A stretch of DNA of 43,975 nucleotides from an uncultured bacterium (GCA_949840775.1 CATKXO010000007.1:48744-92718); one strand, 5' to 3'; counted from the first letter of the stretch, positions 1-8,202 are shown. Translations and numbers: made by a program. The notes: generated by a model not told the origin, from the sequence alone.

Positions 1-2
1 CG

Positions 3-404
3 CCCATGCTGCTGCCCCTGGCCGTGGCGGCGGCGGCGGTGCTGGAGGGAGCCTACGCCGGCACCGGCTTCGGCATGGCGGTGGGCCTGCTGTGGGAGCT
101 GGCCTACCCCGGGGGCTTCGGCGGCCAGGTGTTCTACCTGGCCCTGGCCGGGATGGCCATGGGGGCGGTGTCCCAATACGCCCTGAGCCAGTCCTTTCCC
201 GGCTGCCTGATCTGCTCCGCCGGGGTGCTGGGCCTGCTGGACTGCCTCCGGGTGGCCCGGATGCTGTTTATCAACGCCGCCGGCCTGTCCGACCTGCTCC
301 AGGTGGCCATCCCCGAGTTTTTCTGGTCCCTGGCCTGGACCCCCCTGGTGTGGCTGCTCTTCCGGTCCATCTACAACCGGGTGGGCGGGACAAGGCTTGC
401 GTAG
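3..404 (+). CDS. mreD: Rod shape-determining protein MreD, 5' end outside window
   Basis: Integral membrane protein of the cell-elongation (Rod) complex. About 133 residues are visible in four to five hydrophobic segments, and the frame is open to the left edge. The first Met (base 6) is preceded by an in-frame codon. MreD proteins are usually about 165-175 residues, so roughly 40 N-terminal residues are probably missing. The small polar content, a family-like segment reading LEGAYAGTGFGMAVGLLWEL, and PBP2 directly downstream support the call. The stop codon TAG (402-404) lies inside the left arm of a palindromic repeat, so the last residues may have been set by repeat insertion. YrfF-like or other small membrane proteins cannot be excluded from sequence alone, but the mreD-pbp2 order is typical. 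Confidence 0.72.
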   Translation, partial: PMLLPLAVAAAAVLEGAYAGTGFGMAVGLLWELAYPGGFGGQVFYLALAGMAMGAVSQYALSQSFPGCLICSAGVLGLLDCLRVARMLFINAAGLSDLLQVAIPEFFWSLAWTPLVWLLFRSIYNRVGGTRLA

Positions 405-470
405 GGGCGGCCTGTGGCCGCCTGCCAAAACTCGCGTTGCCCTCTGCGGGCGGCCACAGGCCGCCCCTAC
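401..470. repeat. Family A composite palindrome (GTAGGGG...CCCCTAC)
   Basis: A perfect 22-bp inverted repeat (401-422 against 449-470) begins GTAGGGGCGGCC and ends GGCCGCCCCTAC, with 26 bases between. It lies between mreD and the PBP2 gene, overlaps the mreD stop codon, and ends 28 nt before the PBP2 start. RNA from it would fold into a very stable hairpin in the PBP2 leader. Confidence 0.9.
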
Positions 471-498
471 AAAATTTCCCGCAGAAAAAGGAGGGGCT

Positions 499-2787
499 AT
501 GGATTCCAAACAATTTCACCGCCGGGTGTGGGCCATGGTGCTGCTGCTGGCCCTGATGGTCACCGGCATGGGCGCCACCCTGTATGATTTACAGATCAAC
601 AACGGCAACGAGTACCGCAAGAAGACCCAGAAGAAGGTGGCCGAGACCCAGACGGTTCCCGCCGTCCGGGGGAATCTCTATGACCGGAACGGCCGGGTAC
701 TGGTGTCCAACAGGGTAATCTACCAGGTCACCCTGGATACCAGGCTGATGGGAAAGGACCAGGAGGAGCGGAACAAGGTCCTCCTGTCCCTCATCCAGGC
801 CGCCCGGACGGAGAACGTGACATGGACGGACAACCTGCCCATCTCCCAAACGGCCCCCTTCGTCTTCACCACCGACATGCCCTACTACTCCGTGGGCCGG
901 GACGAGGACGGCAATGTAACCCGCACCCTCACCCGGCTGGGCAAGCTGGCAGTGAATATGAAGTGGATTGAGGACCCGACCAAGGCCCCCGAGCCGGAGC
1001 AGGAGGCGGAAACACCCAGGGAGCCCAGCCTGAAGGAGAAGATCAAGGCCTTCTTCGGCATGGGCGGGCAGGAGGAGGCACCCAAGGAGGACAAGGGTCC
1101 CCAGCCCCTGCCCGGCGCGGAGCAGCTGCTGGGCAGGATGTGCGACAGCTTTTCCGTCAAGGGTGAGGGGGCGGTGGACAAGAAGGAGGCCAAAAAGACC
1201 GGCCAGGCCGTCCCCGACCTGAACATCGGAACCATGTCCAAAACTGATGCCCGGGCGGTGGCCGGGGTGCTCTATGAGCTGTACCTCCGCTCCAAAGAGG
1301 TCTACATCGCTACCGAATATGTCTTTGCCTCCGACGTGGACATCGACTTTATTTCCCGGGTGAAGGAGCTGGACCTGCCTGGGGTGGAGATTGAGGCCAC
1401 CACCGTCCGCCAGTACCACACCCAGTACGCCGCCCACCTGCTGGGCCGGACGGGCCAGATGGACAGGGACGAGTGGCAGTATTACAAGACCGTGGATGAA
1501 GACGGCGACGGCGTGCCGGACTACCAGATGAACAACGTAGTGGGCAAGGAGGGGGCCGAGCTGGCCTTTGAGAGCCTCCTCCGGGGCAAATCGGGCACCC
1601 GGACAGTGGAGCGGAACACCAAGGGAAAGATTGTAGGCGCGGAGTGGAGCACCGAGCCCGAGCCGGGAGAAAATGTCATCCTCACCCTGGACATCGGCCT
1701 CCAGGCCTATGTGGAGAACCTGCTGGCCGACGCCGTCCCCAAGCTGGAGAGCGAGGAGACGGAGGGCGCCGCCTGCGTGGTGCTGGACGTGGACACCGCC
1801 GAGGTGCTGGTGGCCGCCAACTACCCCACCTTCGACCTGGCCAACTACGCCGACGAGCTGAAGGAGAAGGAGGACGACCCCCTCCACCCCTTCCTGAACC
1901 GGGCGTTGAGCGGCCTGTATCCCCCCGGCTCCACCTTCAAGATGATTACCGCCATTGCCGGCCTGGAGGAGGGGATCATCACCCCCAAGACCAAAATTAA
2001 AGACGAGGGCCGGTACACCTACTGGAGCGAGACCAACGCCCCCCAGTGCTGGATCTACCGGCAGTACAGGAGCAACCACGGCATGGTGGACGTAACGAAG
2101 GCCATTGAAGTCTCCTGTAACTACTTCATGTTCGACGTGGGCCGGCAGGTGGGCATCGACAAGCTGGACGAGTACGCCAATCGCTTTGGCCTGGGGGAGA
2201 GCACAGGGATTGAGCTGGGGGAGAAGACCGGCGTGGTGGCCGGCCGGGCGTTCACCGAGAGCCAGGGCGGAACTTGGTATGAGGGCAGCATCACCTCGGT
2301 GGCCATCGGCCAGGAGAGCACCCAGGTCACCCCCCTCCAGCTGGCCAACTATATCGCCACCCTGGTCAACGGCGGCACCCGCCACGCGGCCCACTTCCTG
2401 AAGGAGACCAAATCCAGCGACTTTTCCCAGGTGACCAGCCGGTATGAGCCCCAGGTGCTGGATGAGCTGGACATCAAGGACGAGAACCTGGAGGCGGTGA
2501 AGGCGGGCATGCTGAAAATGGCCCAGAGCAACCGGGCGTTCCAGGCCCTGCCCTTCCAGGCGGGGGCCAAGACGGGCTCCGCCCAGGTCAGCGCCCAGAC
2601 CGAGTCCAACGCCGTGTTTGTCTGCTTTGCCCCCTACGACGACCCGGAGATCGTGGTGGCCATGGCGGTGGAGCATGGCGGCAGCGGCGGCGAGCTGGCC
2701 TCCATGGCCGCCGACGTGCTGAGCTACTACTTCTCCTCCAAGGAGACCCGGGAGGAGATACCCACGGAAAACACCCTAATCCGGTAA
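499..2787 (+). CDS. mrdA: Penicillin-binding protein 2 (elongation transpeptidase)
   Basis: Class B PBP that cross-links peptidoglycan during side-wall growth; bitopic, with the catalytic part outside. It has 762 residues. A membrane segment lies at about residues 9-27, followed by the dimerisation domain (PAVRGNLYDRNG) and the transpeptidase domain. The three catalytic motifs are present: S478-T-F-K481, S539-C-N and K691-T-G. The ATG at 499 follows AAAGGAGG; the frame is open back to 397, but that part only translates the upstream repeat. Residues about 160-205 are a charged, Pro/Glu/Lys-rich insertion inside the dimerisation domain that standard PBP2 lacks. The length exceeds the usual 600-700 residues mainly because of it. 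The position after mreD supports an elongasome PBP2 rather than a sporulation SpoVD or division PBP. Confidence 0.93.
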   Translation: MDSKQFHRRVWAMVLLLALMVTGMGATLYDLQINNGNEYRKKTQKKVAETQTVPAVRGNLYDRNGRVLVSNRVIYQVTLDTRLMGKDQEERNKVLLSLIQAARTENVTWTDNLPISQTAPFVFTTDMPYYSVGRDEDGNVTRTLTRLGKLAVNMKWIEDPTKAPEPEQEAETPREPSLKEKIKAFFGMGGQEEAPKEDKGPQPLPGAEQLLGRMCDSFSVKGEGAVDKKEAKKTGQAVPDLNIGTMSKTDARAVAGVLYELYLRSKEVYIATEYVFASDVDIDFISRVKELDLPGVEIEATTVRQYHTQYAAHLLGRTGQMDRDEWQYYKTVDEDGDGVPDYQMNNVVGKEGAELAFESLLRGKSGTRTVERNTKGKIVGAEWSTEPEPGENVILTLDIGLQAYVENLLADAVPKLESEETEGAACVVLDVDTAEVLVAANYPTFDLANYADELKEKEDDPLHPFLNRALSGLYPPGSTFKMITAIAGLEEGIITPKTKIKDEGRYTYWSETNAPQCWIYRQYRSNHGMVDVTKAIEVSCNYFMFDVGRQVGIDKLDEYANRFGLGESTGIELGEKTGVVAGRAFTESQGGTWYEGSITSVAIGQESTQVTPLQLANYIATLVNGGTRHAAHFLKETKSSDFSQVTSRYEPQVLDELDIKDENLEAVKAGMLKMAQSNRAFQALPFQAGAKTGSAQVSAQTESNAVFVCFAPYDDPEIVVAMAVEHGGSGGELASMAADVLSYYFSSKETREEIPTENTLIR

Positions 2788-2796
2788 TCAATAGAC

Positions 2797-2877
2797 TGTG
2801 GAATGACCCGCCCAGGGGGGCGGGTCCCACATGGCAAATGTCAATATTTGTGGGGCCCGCTTCCCTGGGCGGGCCAT
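2797..2877. repeat. Family B composite palindrome, permuted copy
   Basis: Two hairpins: TGACCCGCCC...GGGCGGGTCCCACA (about 2803-2831), then TGTGGGGCCCGC...GCGGGCCA (about 2850-2876). The modules are those of the copies at 22050, 39766 and 42487, but the order is reversed: the CCCACA/TGTGGG ends face inwards here and outwards there. It ends about 39 nt before the mrp start codon. Confidence 0.8.
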
Positions 2878-2916
2878 CTCATAAATTTCACAAACCAACA
2901 AGGAGATGTATCAATT

Positions 2917-3726
2917 ATGGCAGAATGTACCCACGACTGTTCCAGCTGCTCCGCCGACTGCTCCTCCCGGGACCTGCGGGTCCCGGCCAACGCCATGTCC
3001 AGCGTGAAGCAGGTCATCGCGGTGGTCAGCGGCAAGGGCGGGGTCGGCAAGAGCACCGTTACCGCCTCCCTGGCGGCGGCCATGGCAAGACGGGGCCGCA
3101 AGGTGGCCGTCCTGGACGCCGACATCACCGGCCCCTCCATCCCCACCGCCTTCGGCGTGCACCAGCGGGCCACCGGCTCCGACGCGGGCATCGACCCCGC
3201 CGTCACCAAGGGAGGGATCGAGCTCATGTCTCTGAACCTCCTCTCCGCCAATGAGACCGACCCGGTCATCTGGCGGGGACCCGTCATCGCCGGGGTGGTC
3301 ACCCAGTTCTGGCAGGAGGTCATCTGGGGCGACGTGGACTATATGTTCGTGGACATGCCTCCCGGCACCGGCGACGTGCCCCTCACCGTCTTCCAGTCCC
3401 TCCCTGTGGACGGGGTCATCGTGGTCACCTCCCCCCAGGACCTGGTGTCCATGATCGTAGCCAAGGCGGTGAACATGGCCAAGATGATGGACATCCCGGT
3501 TCTGGGCCTGGTGGAGAACTACAGCTGGTTCCAGTGCCCCGGCTGCGGCAGGCAGCACGCCATCTTCGGCGAGAGCCACATTGAGAAGGTAGCCGCCGGG
3601 CTGGAGCTTCCCGTCCTGGCCAAGCTGCCCATCGACCCCGCCTGGGCCGCCGCCTTCGACGCCGGGCAGATTGAGGAGTTCCCCTCCCCCGCCATGGACC
3701 AGCTGGCTGCCCGGCTGGAGGGCTGA
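2917..3726 (+). CDS. Mrp/NBP35-family P-loop ATPase (Fe-S carrier)
   Basis: Cytosolic ParA/MinD-type ATPase that in this family binds and passes on Fe-S clusters. It has 269 residues. The deviant Walker A motif GKGGVGKST is at residues 39-47. A C-terminal CPGC pair (C207, C210) is the conserved bridging-cluster site. The N-terminus carries C4, C8, C11 and C15, resembling the extra cluster-binding tail of NBP35 rather than a bacterial Mrp with a DUF59 domain, which is absent. The start is set by AAGGAG (2900-2905), 11 bases before ATG; the frame is open further upstream only across the repeat. A strong terminator follows at once, so it is probably the last gene of its transcript. No partner Fe-S protein is adjacent. 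Confidence 0.9.
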   Translation: MAECTHDCSSCSADCSSRDLRVPANAMSSVKQVIAVVSGKGGVGKSTVTASLAAAMARRGRKVAVLDADITGPSIPTAFGVHQRATGSDAGIDPAVTKGGIELMSLNLLSANETDPVIWRGPVIAGVVTQFWQEVIWGDVDYMFVDMPPGTGDVPLTVFQSLPVDGVIVVTSPQDLVSMIVAKAVNMAKMMDIPVLGLVENYSWFQCPGCGRQHAIFGESHIEKVAAGLELPVLAKLPIDPAWAAAFDAGQIEEFPSPAMDQLAARLEG

Positions 3727-3730
3727 GTGC

Positions 3731-3764
3731 AAAAAGCCTCCTTTTGAAAAGGAGGCTTTTTTGC
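3731..3764 (+). terminator. Rho-independent terminator after the Mrp gene
   Basis: AAAGCCTCCTTTT pairs with AAAAGGAGGCTTT, followed by a run of T. It begins five bases after the mrp stop codon. Confidence 0.9.
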
Positions 3765-3798
3765 GTTTTTTGTCAGCTTTTCCAACATATTTCGCCGC

Positions 3799-3843
3799 TC
3801 AACCACCGGTTGATTGCCAACTGCCCCGGTTCTGGGGTAAAAT
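3799..3843 (+). promoter_or_regulatory. Promoter and possible operator of the XRE regulator gene
   Basis: A sigma-A-type promoter, TTGCCA (3814-3819), 18-bp spacer, TAAAAT (3838-3843), predicts transcription from about 3850, giving a very short leader. Directly upstream of the -35 box is the inverted repeat TCAACC-ACC-GGTTGA (3799-3813). Its position suits autoregulation by the HTH protein encoded next; that link is inference. Confidence 0.6.
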
Positions 3844-3864
3844 ACCCGTAAAGGAGGTGGTGGA

Positions 3865-4770
3865 ATGGACGCCATCAAAACTGGAAATCTGATTGCCCAG
3901 GTGCGCAGGGAGAGAGAGCAGACCCAGAAGGACCTGGCAGAGGCACTTCACGTATCCACCCAGGCAGTGAGCAAATGGGAGCGGGGCCTGAGCTGCCCGG
4001 ACATCGCCCTGCTGGAGCCCCTGGCGGAGGCCCTGGACCTGACAGTGACCGAGCTGCTCTCCGGTCAGCGGGGGGAGGAGCCCGGGGAAGAAGCGGTGAG
4101 GGACTCTCTGCGCTTCGGGGAAAACCAGCTTCGGCCCAAAATCAGGCGGTGGAAAGGGCTGTTTCTCTGCGCCGCCGCCCTGCTGCTGGCCATGGCCTTG
4201 GGCTTTGGCTACCTGTGGGTCCGGGACAACACCGAATGGATTCCCCAGCGGGAGACGGTCTTCACCCCCATTGAGCTGGAGGAGGAGCAAAACGCCCTGG
4301 TGGACCTGCTCACCGCCCCCAACGGCCGGGACTTTCTGCGCATGTACCGCGCCGTCCTGGCAGACGACATGGACCGGGTGGCATTCAGGGCGGAGCTGTG
4401 GTCCCGTTACGAGGGGCAGAACCCGGAGCTGATCCAGAGCAGCCATCTGGGCACCCTGTACGCCCGGGAGGATGGGATGCCCGGCTCCCGCCGCCAGCTG
4501 GTGACCTTCCGGCTGACCTTCCTGGAGGACGGCGAGATTCAGTACAAGCTCCGGCTGGGGGGAAGCTCCACGTCCTCCCGCCGGCCGCTGCTGGATGAGC
4601 TGCCCCGTCCGGTTGCAGGCGTGGGCTGGGGGACCGTTGACGAACCCGTCACCGTAGACCGGGAGGAGGGCGCCGTCCTGCTGAAGCTGGACCTGGGTCT
4701 GGAACCGGAGGAGGGGCAGAATGTGATGGGATACGACTACAAGTTTGTAGTAAAGGCATATTGGGAGTAA
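3865..4770 (+). CDS. XRE-family HTH regulator with a membrane segment
   Basis: 301 residues. Residues about 8-62 form a Cro/CI-type helix-turn-helix (TQKDLAEALHVSTQAVSKWE), the form common in Firmicutes membrane-anchored XRE regulators. A hydrophobic helix at about 94-116 (LFLCAAALLLAMALGFGYLW) suggests the DNA-binding domain sits on the inner membrane face. The roughly 185-residue C-terminal part, probably extracytoplasmic, resembles no ligand-binding domain I can name. The start follows AAAGGAGGTGG at good spacing. It is monocistronic by appearance, with its own promoter and a separate promoter for the next gene. The regulated genes and signal are unknown. Confidence 0.82.
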   Translation: MDAIKTGNLIAQVRREREQTQKDLAEALHVSTQAVSKWERGLSCPDIALLEPLAEALDLTVTELLSGQRGEEPGEEAVRDSLRFGENQLRPKIRRWKGLFLCAAALLLAMALGFGYLWVRDNTEWIPQRETVFTPIELEEEQNALVDLLTAPNGRDFLRMYRAVLADDMDRVAFRAELWSRYEGQNPELIQSSHLGTLYAREDGMPGSRRQLVTFRLTFLEDGEIQYKLRLGGSSTSSRRPLLDELPRPVAGVGWGTVDEPVTVDREEGAVLLKLDLGLEPEEGQNVMGYDYKFVVKAYWE

Positions 4771-4826
4771 CGGTGCGCCTCACATGCCTTAAACCTTAAA
4801 TTTTTGTGAATTGATGCACGTAACCC

Positions 4827-4855
4827 TTGCCGAAGGGCGTCGAACCGAGTATACT
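4827..4855 (+). promoter_or_regulatory. Sigma-A-type promoter of the LCP gene
   Basis: TTGCCG (4827-4832), 17-bp spacer, TATACT (4850-4855); predicted start near 4862. It argues against translation from the in-frame TTG at 4855, which would lie inside the -10 box. Confidence 0.75.
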
Positions 4856-4902
4856 TGGAAAGAATTATATTCGGGGAGGGAACCCCTTTGGAAGAGAGAT
4901 AT

Positions 4903-6081
4903 ATGAACGTGCGCCGGCGGCGTTCGGACTACCGGGACGATCCCCCGCCCAGCCGCGTGGCGTCCAGGCGGAAAGCCCCTCCCCGCCGGAAGGCCAGGCA
5001 AAAACAAGGGGCGGCAGTCTCGGTGGCGAAGGGCTTCTATAAGGCCATCGTCGTTCTTTCCGCCCTCATCGTGGCGGTCTACGCCGGGTTTACCCTGATG
5101 GTCAGGCCCCCGGAGCAGAAGCAGCCGCCCCAGCCCCCGCAAACCCAGCCCGGGGTCTCCCTGGGCCCCAGCTTCGGCACGGACTCCAACACCGGCACAG
5201 CCAACCCGGCCCTCCCGGCGGAGCCCGTCCTGAACCGGCGGGACGGGGTGTACAACATCCTCCTGGCCGGCACCGACAAGGACGGCTACCGCACCGACAC
5301 CATGATGGTCATGTGCTACGACACGGTGAAGCAGACTGTGGGGGTGGTCTCCGTCCCCCGGGACACCCTGGTGGCCCGGCCGGAGGAGCATGTCCACCTG
5401 GCCTACGGCAAGGGTGGCGTGGAGCAGCGGGTGGAGGATATCTCTGACATGCTGGGCATCCCCATCGACGGCTACATCAAGGTAAATCTCAAGGGATTTG
5501 TCTCTCTGGTGGACTATCTGAAGGGTGTGGATATTGAAGTCCCCGTGGATATGAACTACGACGACCCCACCCCTGGCCAGGACCTGCACATCCACTTCAA
5601 AAAGGGGATGCAGCATTTGAACGGCCAGCAGGCCATGGAGGTGGCCCGCTACCGCCATGACAACAAGGACAGCCCCAACTACAAGGCCAACCAGTGGTAC
5701 AGCGATGTCCAGCGGACCCAAACCCAGCAGAAAATCCTGATCGCCCTGGCCAAGAAAGTGCTGGCCTGGGACAGCATCACCAAAATCAACGGCTTTGTGG
5801 AGATTTTTAACAAGAATGTCACCACCGACCTGACCCTGAACGAGATGCTCTATTTCGCCGGCCAGGCTATGGGGGTGGACCCCTCTTCCGCCATCGAAAC
5901 CGCCACCCTGGAGGGCAACGGCTTCGGCAAGTACCGGAACAACATCAAAACTTACACTTACTGTTACGAGCTGGACCCGGAAAAGACGGTAGAGACGGTA
6001 AACCGCCTCATCAACCCCTACGACCGGGACCTGACCCTGAAAGACATGAACATCGTCAAGGCCGACAGCTATCATGATTAA
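4903..6081 (+). CDS. LytR-CpsA-Psr (LCP) family glycopolymer transferase
   Basis: Membrane-anchored enzyme family that moves wall teichoic acid or capsular polymers from lipid carrier to peptidoglycan. It has 392 residues. A basic cytoplasmic tail (many Arg/Lys) leads to a membrane helix at about 45-67 and a Pro/Gln-rich linker. The LCP domain follows (YNILLAGTDKDGYRTDTMM, VSVPRDTLV), with the Arg/Asp-rich pyrophosphate-binding signature and the later VARYRHDNKDS segment. Start choice: ATG 4903 has a weak SD; an in-frame TTG at 4888 has a better one (GGGGAGGG, 4873-4880) and would add five residues. The gene has its own promoter and a strong shared terminator, so it is a single-gene transcript. 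Confidence 0.9.
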   Translation: MNVRRRRSDYRDDPPPSRVASRRKAPPRRKARQKQGAAVSVAKGFYKAIVVLSALIVAVYAGFTLMVRPPEQKQPPQPPQTQPGVSLGPSFGTDSNTGTANPALPAEPVLNRRDGVYNILLAGTDKDGYRTDTMMVMCYDTVKQTVGVVSVPRDTLVARPEEHVHLAYGKGGVEQRVEDISDMLGIPIDGYIKVNLKGFVSLVDYLKGVDIEVPVDMNYDDPTPGQDLHIHFKKGMQHLNGQQAMEVARYRHDNKDSPNYKANQWYSDVQRTQTQQKILIALAKKVLAWDSITKINGFVEIFNKNVTTDLTLNEMLYFAGQAMGVDPSSAIETATLEGNGFGKYRNNIKTYTYCYELDPEKTVETVNRLINPYDRDLTLKDMNIVKADSYHD

Positions 6082-6083
6082 GA

Positions 6084-6118
6084 AAAATCCCGCAGTCCGT
6101 ATCGGACTGCGGGATTTT
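6084..6118. terminator. Bidirectional terminator between convergent genes
   Basis: Perfect 16-bp stem, AAAATCCCGCAGTCCG and its complement, three-base loop TAT, with A/T runs on both sides. It serves the LCP gene (+) and the two-component operon ending at 6121 (-). Confidence 0.93.
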
Positions 6119-6120
6119 CT

Positions 6121-6366
6121 TTACTCCTCGTCCCCCAGGGTCTGAATCAGCAGATTGCGCAGGGAGATGGCGCTCTGCCGGTTCATGACGATGGAGGCCA
6201 CCGTGTCGGCGGCGGGGGTAGCCACGTTCTCGATGCCCCCCTGGGCATTGACGGTGATGGCGTTCTCCATATACTTGTGGGAGATGTCCAGGGTGACCTC
6301 CAGCAGCTGTCCCTCCTTGTCAGACACCTTGCGCAGGCCAAATGCGTTGGCATATTCCGGTCTCAT
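6121..6366 (-). CDS. Small conserved-looking protein of unknown function
   Basis: 81 residues, soluble, acidic C-terminus (LGDEE), no membrane segment, no Cys. I do not recognise the family. The ATG at 6366 is chosen over an in-frame GTG three codons upstream because AAAGGAG sits eight bases before it. It is the last gene of the regulator-kinase-htrA-nudix operon, 26 nt after the Nudix stop, and ends at a strong terminator. Its codon use matches its neighbours. The sequence has a regular alternation of polar and hydrophobic positions consistent with a small alpha/beta domain. Confidence 0.7.
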   Translation of the reverse strand: MRPEYANAFGLRKVSDKEGQLLEVTLDISHKYMENAITVNAQGGIENVATPAADTVASIVMNRQSAISLRNLLIQTLGDEE

Positions 6367-6392
6367 AGGGTACACTCCTTTTCAATTCAGGC

Positions 6393-6860
6393 TTATTTGA
6401 TCCTTTTTCCGTTGAGGACGGCCTCCGCCAGCCGGTCCCCCTCATAGCAGACCTTCAGAGAGAAGAAGGGCGCGTCCCGCCAGATCAGGTCCAGGAAGAC
6501 GGCGTCCCCCTCCCAGTGGGGGATCTTCAGCAGCTGGTCCCGGGGCAGCCACTCCAGCACCCCCTCGTCGCACTCCCGCAGCTCCCCGGTAAACCCGTCG
6601 GCGGTAAACAGGTGCATATACTCGGTGGGCCAGCGGTCGGAGACAAAGGTGACGATTCCCCGGTAGCGGTAGCTGGTAAGGGTCAGCCCGGTCTCCTCCT
6701 CCACCTCCCGGAGCAGGCAGTCCTCGGGGCTCTCCTTGTCCAGGAACTTGCCCCCAATGCCGATCCACTTGTCCTTGTTCAGGTCGTTTTCTTTCTTCAC
6801 CCGGTGGAGCATCAGATACTCCCCGTCCCGCTGGATATAGCACAGCGTGGTGTTTATCAT
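6393..6860 (-). CDS. Nudix hydrolase (MutT / 8-oxo-dGTP diphosphatase type)
   Basis: Cytosolic pyrophosphohydrolase of nucleoside-diphosphate-linked substrates. It has 155 residues. The full Nudix box is present: GGKFLDKESPEDCLLREVEE followed by ETGL, giving the G-x5-E-x7-REUxEExGU pattern. The N-terminus (TTLCYIQRDGEYLMLHRVKK) is the common start of the 8-oxo-dGTP diphosphatase subgroup. Exact substrate cannot be read from sequence. Its ATG overlaps the htrA stop by four bases (ATGA), so it is translationally coupled to the protease and part of the two-component operon. Confidence 0.9.
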   Translation of the reverse strand: MINTTLCYIQRDGEYLMLHRVKKENDLNKDKWIGIGGKFLDKESPEDCLLREVEEETGLTLTSYRYRGIVTFVSDRWPTEYMHLFTADGFTGELRECDEGVLEWLPRDQLLKIPHWEGDAVFLDLIWRDAPFFSLKVCYEGDRLAEAVLNGKRIK

Positions 6861-8107
6861 GGCTCGATCAGCTCCACATCCACAGTATACTGCTCCCCGT
6901 CCCGCAGGCAGGTAAGGGCCACCACGTCCCCGGCCCCCAGCCCCAGCTTGAGCCGGGTCAGGTCCTGGATGCCGGTGACCGGCTGTCCGTCGGCGGCCAG
7001 GATCACGTCTCCCGCCCGCAGGCCCTTGGCCCAGGCGTCGCTGTCCTCCTCCACCTCCATCAGCTCCAGGCCGCCCCCCGCCAGGGGGACCGTGCTGACG
7101 GTAAAGCCAAAGACGCCGGCCCTGACCTCCACCCCGGCAATCAGGTGGTCCACCACATACTTCACCCGCCGGGAGGGGATGGCGAACCCCAGCCCCTCGG
7201 CGGAGCCGTCCTCGGTGACGATCTTAATGGTGTTGATGCCCATGACCTGGCCGTACTGGTTGAGCAGCGGCCCGCCGGAGTTGCCGAAGTTGATGGCGGC
7301 GCTGGTCTGGATCAGCGTCATATTGACGTTGTCCACCTCCACCTCCCGGTCCAAAGCGGAGACGATACCGTCGGTAAAGGTGGCCCGGTAGCCCAGGGAG
7401 TCCCCCAGGGCGGCCACCGGCTCGCCGATGCGCAGGTCGTTGGAGTCCCCAAAGCTGGCGGGGACCAGTCCGCTGGCCTCCACCTTCAGAACGGCCAGGT
7501 CCTCCACCGCGTTAAAGCCCACCAGCTTGGCGGGCAGGATGCGGTTGTCGTGGAGCAGCACGCGCACCGCCCTGGCTCCTGCCACCACATGGGCGTTGGT
7601 GATAATATAGCCGTCCTCCGTCAGCACCACGCCGCTCCCGGCGCTCAGGCCCTCGCCTGTAACCGACTCAATCGACACCGCAGAGGGCAGCGCCCGGTCA
7701 TAGATTTGGGCGTAGCTCAGCGCCTCCCCCCGGGCGGGCAGGAGCGTCACGGTCACCCCTGTGCCGGTGTCCGCCTTGGGGATAGAGGGGGGCGTGTCGT
7801 CCAGCGCCTCCTCCCAGGGGCGGTGGTCCTCACCGTAGGAGGGGCCGCTGTCCCAGCTCCAGTTTCGGAACAGCAGCCTGTCGGTAAAATACCGCTCCAG
7901 CAGGGCCACAGACAGGCAGGCAATCAAAATCAGGGCCAGCAGCCCTGCGAACCAGGGCCATTTCCGCCGCTGCTTCCGGACCCGCAGCACCGGGCGGGCG
8001 GGACGGACGGCCCCCGCCGGAATGCGGACGGCGGGCGGATCAGCAAACTCCCGGTCCGGGTGCTCCCAGGCGCCGCCCTGCCACAGGCCGCCGTTTCGGT
8101 TGTCCAT
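6857..8107 (-). CDS. HtrA/DegP-like S1C serine protease, membrane-anchored
   Basis: Surface quality-control protease. It has 416 residues: a cytoplasmic basic N-terminus, membrane helix at about 50-70, trypsin-like domain and one C-terminal PDZ domain. The triad is intact: H173 (ITNAHVV), D203 (VEDLAVLKV) and S277 (NFGNSGGPLL). The PDZ part contains AWAKGLRAGDVILAADG. The start ATG follows a G-rich SD that abuts a family A repeat. It is encoded directly after a response regulator and kinase, an arrangement seen in WalRK-HtrA and CssRS-HtrA loci. This suggests an envelope-stress or wall-homeostasis role (inference). Confidence 0.93.
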   Translation of the reverse strand: MDNRNGGLWQGGAWEHPDREFADPPAVRIPAGAVRPARPVLRVRKQRRKWPWFAGLLALILIACLSVALLERYFTDRLLFRNWSWDSGPSYGEDHRPWEEALDDTPPSIPKADTGTGVTVTLLPARGEALSYAQIYDRALPSAVSIESVTGEGLSAGSGVVLTEDGYIITNAHVVAGARAVRVLLHDNRILPAKLVGFNAVEDLAVLKVEASGLVPASFGDSNDLRIGEPVAALGDSLGYRATFTDGIVSALDREVEVDNVNMTLIQTSAAINFGNSGGPLLNQYGQVMGINTIKIVTEDGSAEGLGFAIPSRRVKYVVDHLIAGVEVRAGVFGFTVSTVPLAGGGLELMEVEEDSDAWAKGLRAGDVILAADGQPVTGIQDLTRLKLGLGAGDVVALTCLRDGEQYTVDVELIEP

Positions 8108-8120
8108 TGCAATCCCCCCT

Positions 8121-8202
8121 GTAGGGGCCGCCGCCCTCGGCGGCCCGTTTTAATCATCCGGCAGTTCACAGAGTGCGGGCCGGCGAAGGCGCCGGCCCCT
8201 AC
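8121..8202. repeat. Family A composite palindrome
   Basis: GTAGGGGCCGCCGCC...GGCGGCCCG and GCGGGCCGGCG...CGCCGGCCCCTAC form two sub-hairpins whose outer ends also pair. On the transcribed minus strand it lies between the kinase gene (stop 8208) and the htrA gene, ending 13 nt before the htrA start. Confidence 0.9.

Noticed and set aside
4855-4902. TTG at 4855 as start of the LCP protein
   Set aside because: It lies in the -10 box of the promoter and so is not in the mRNA.
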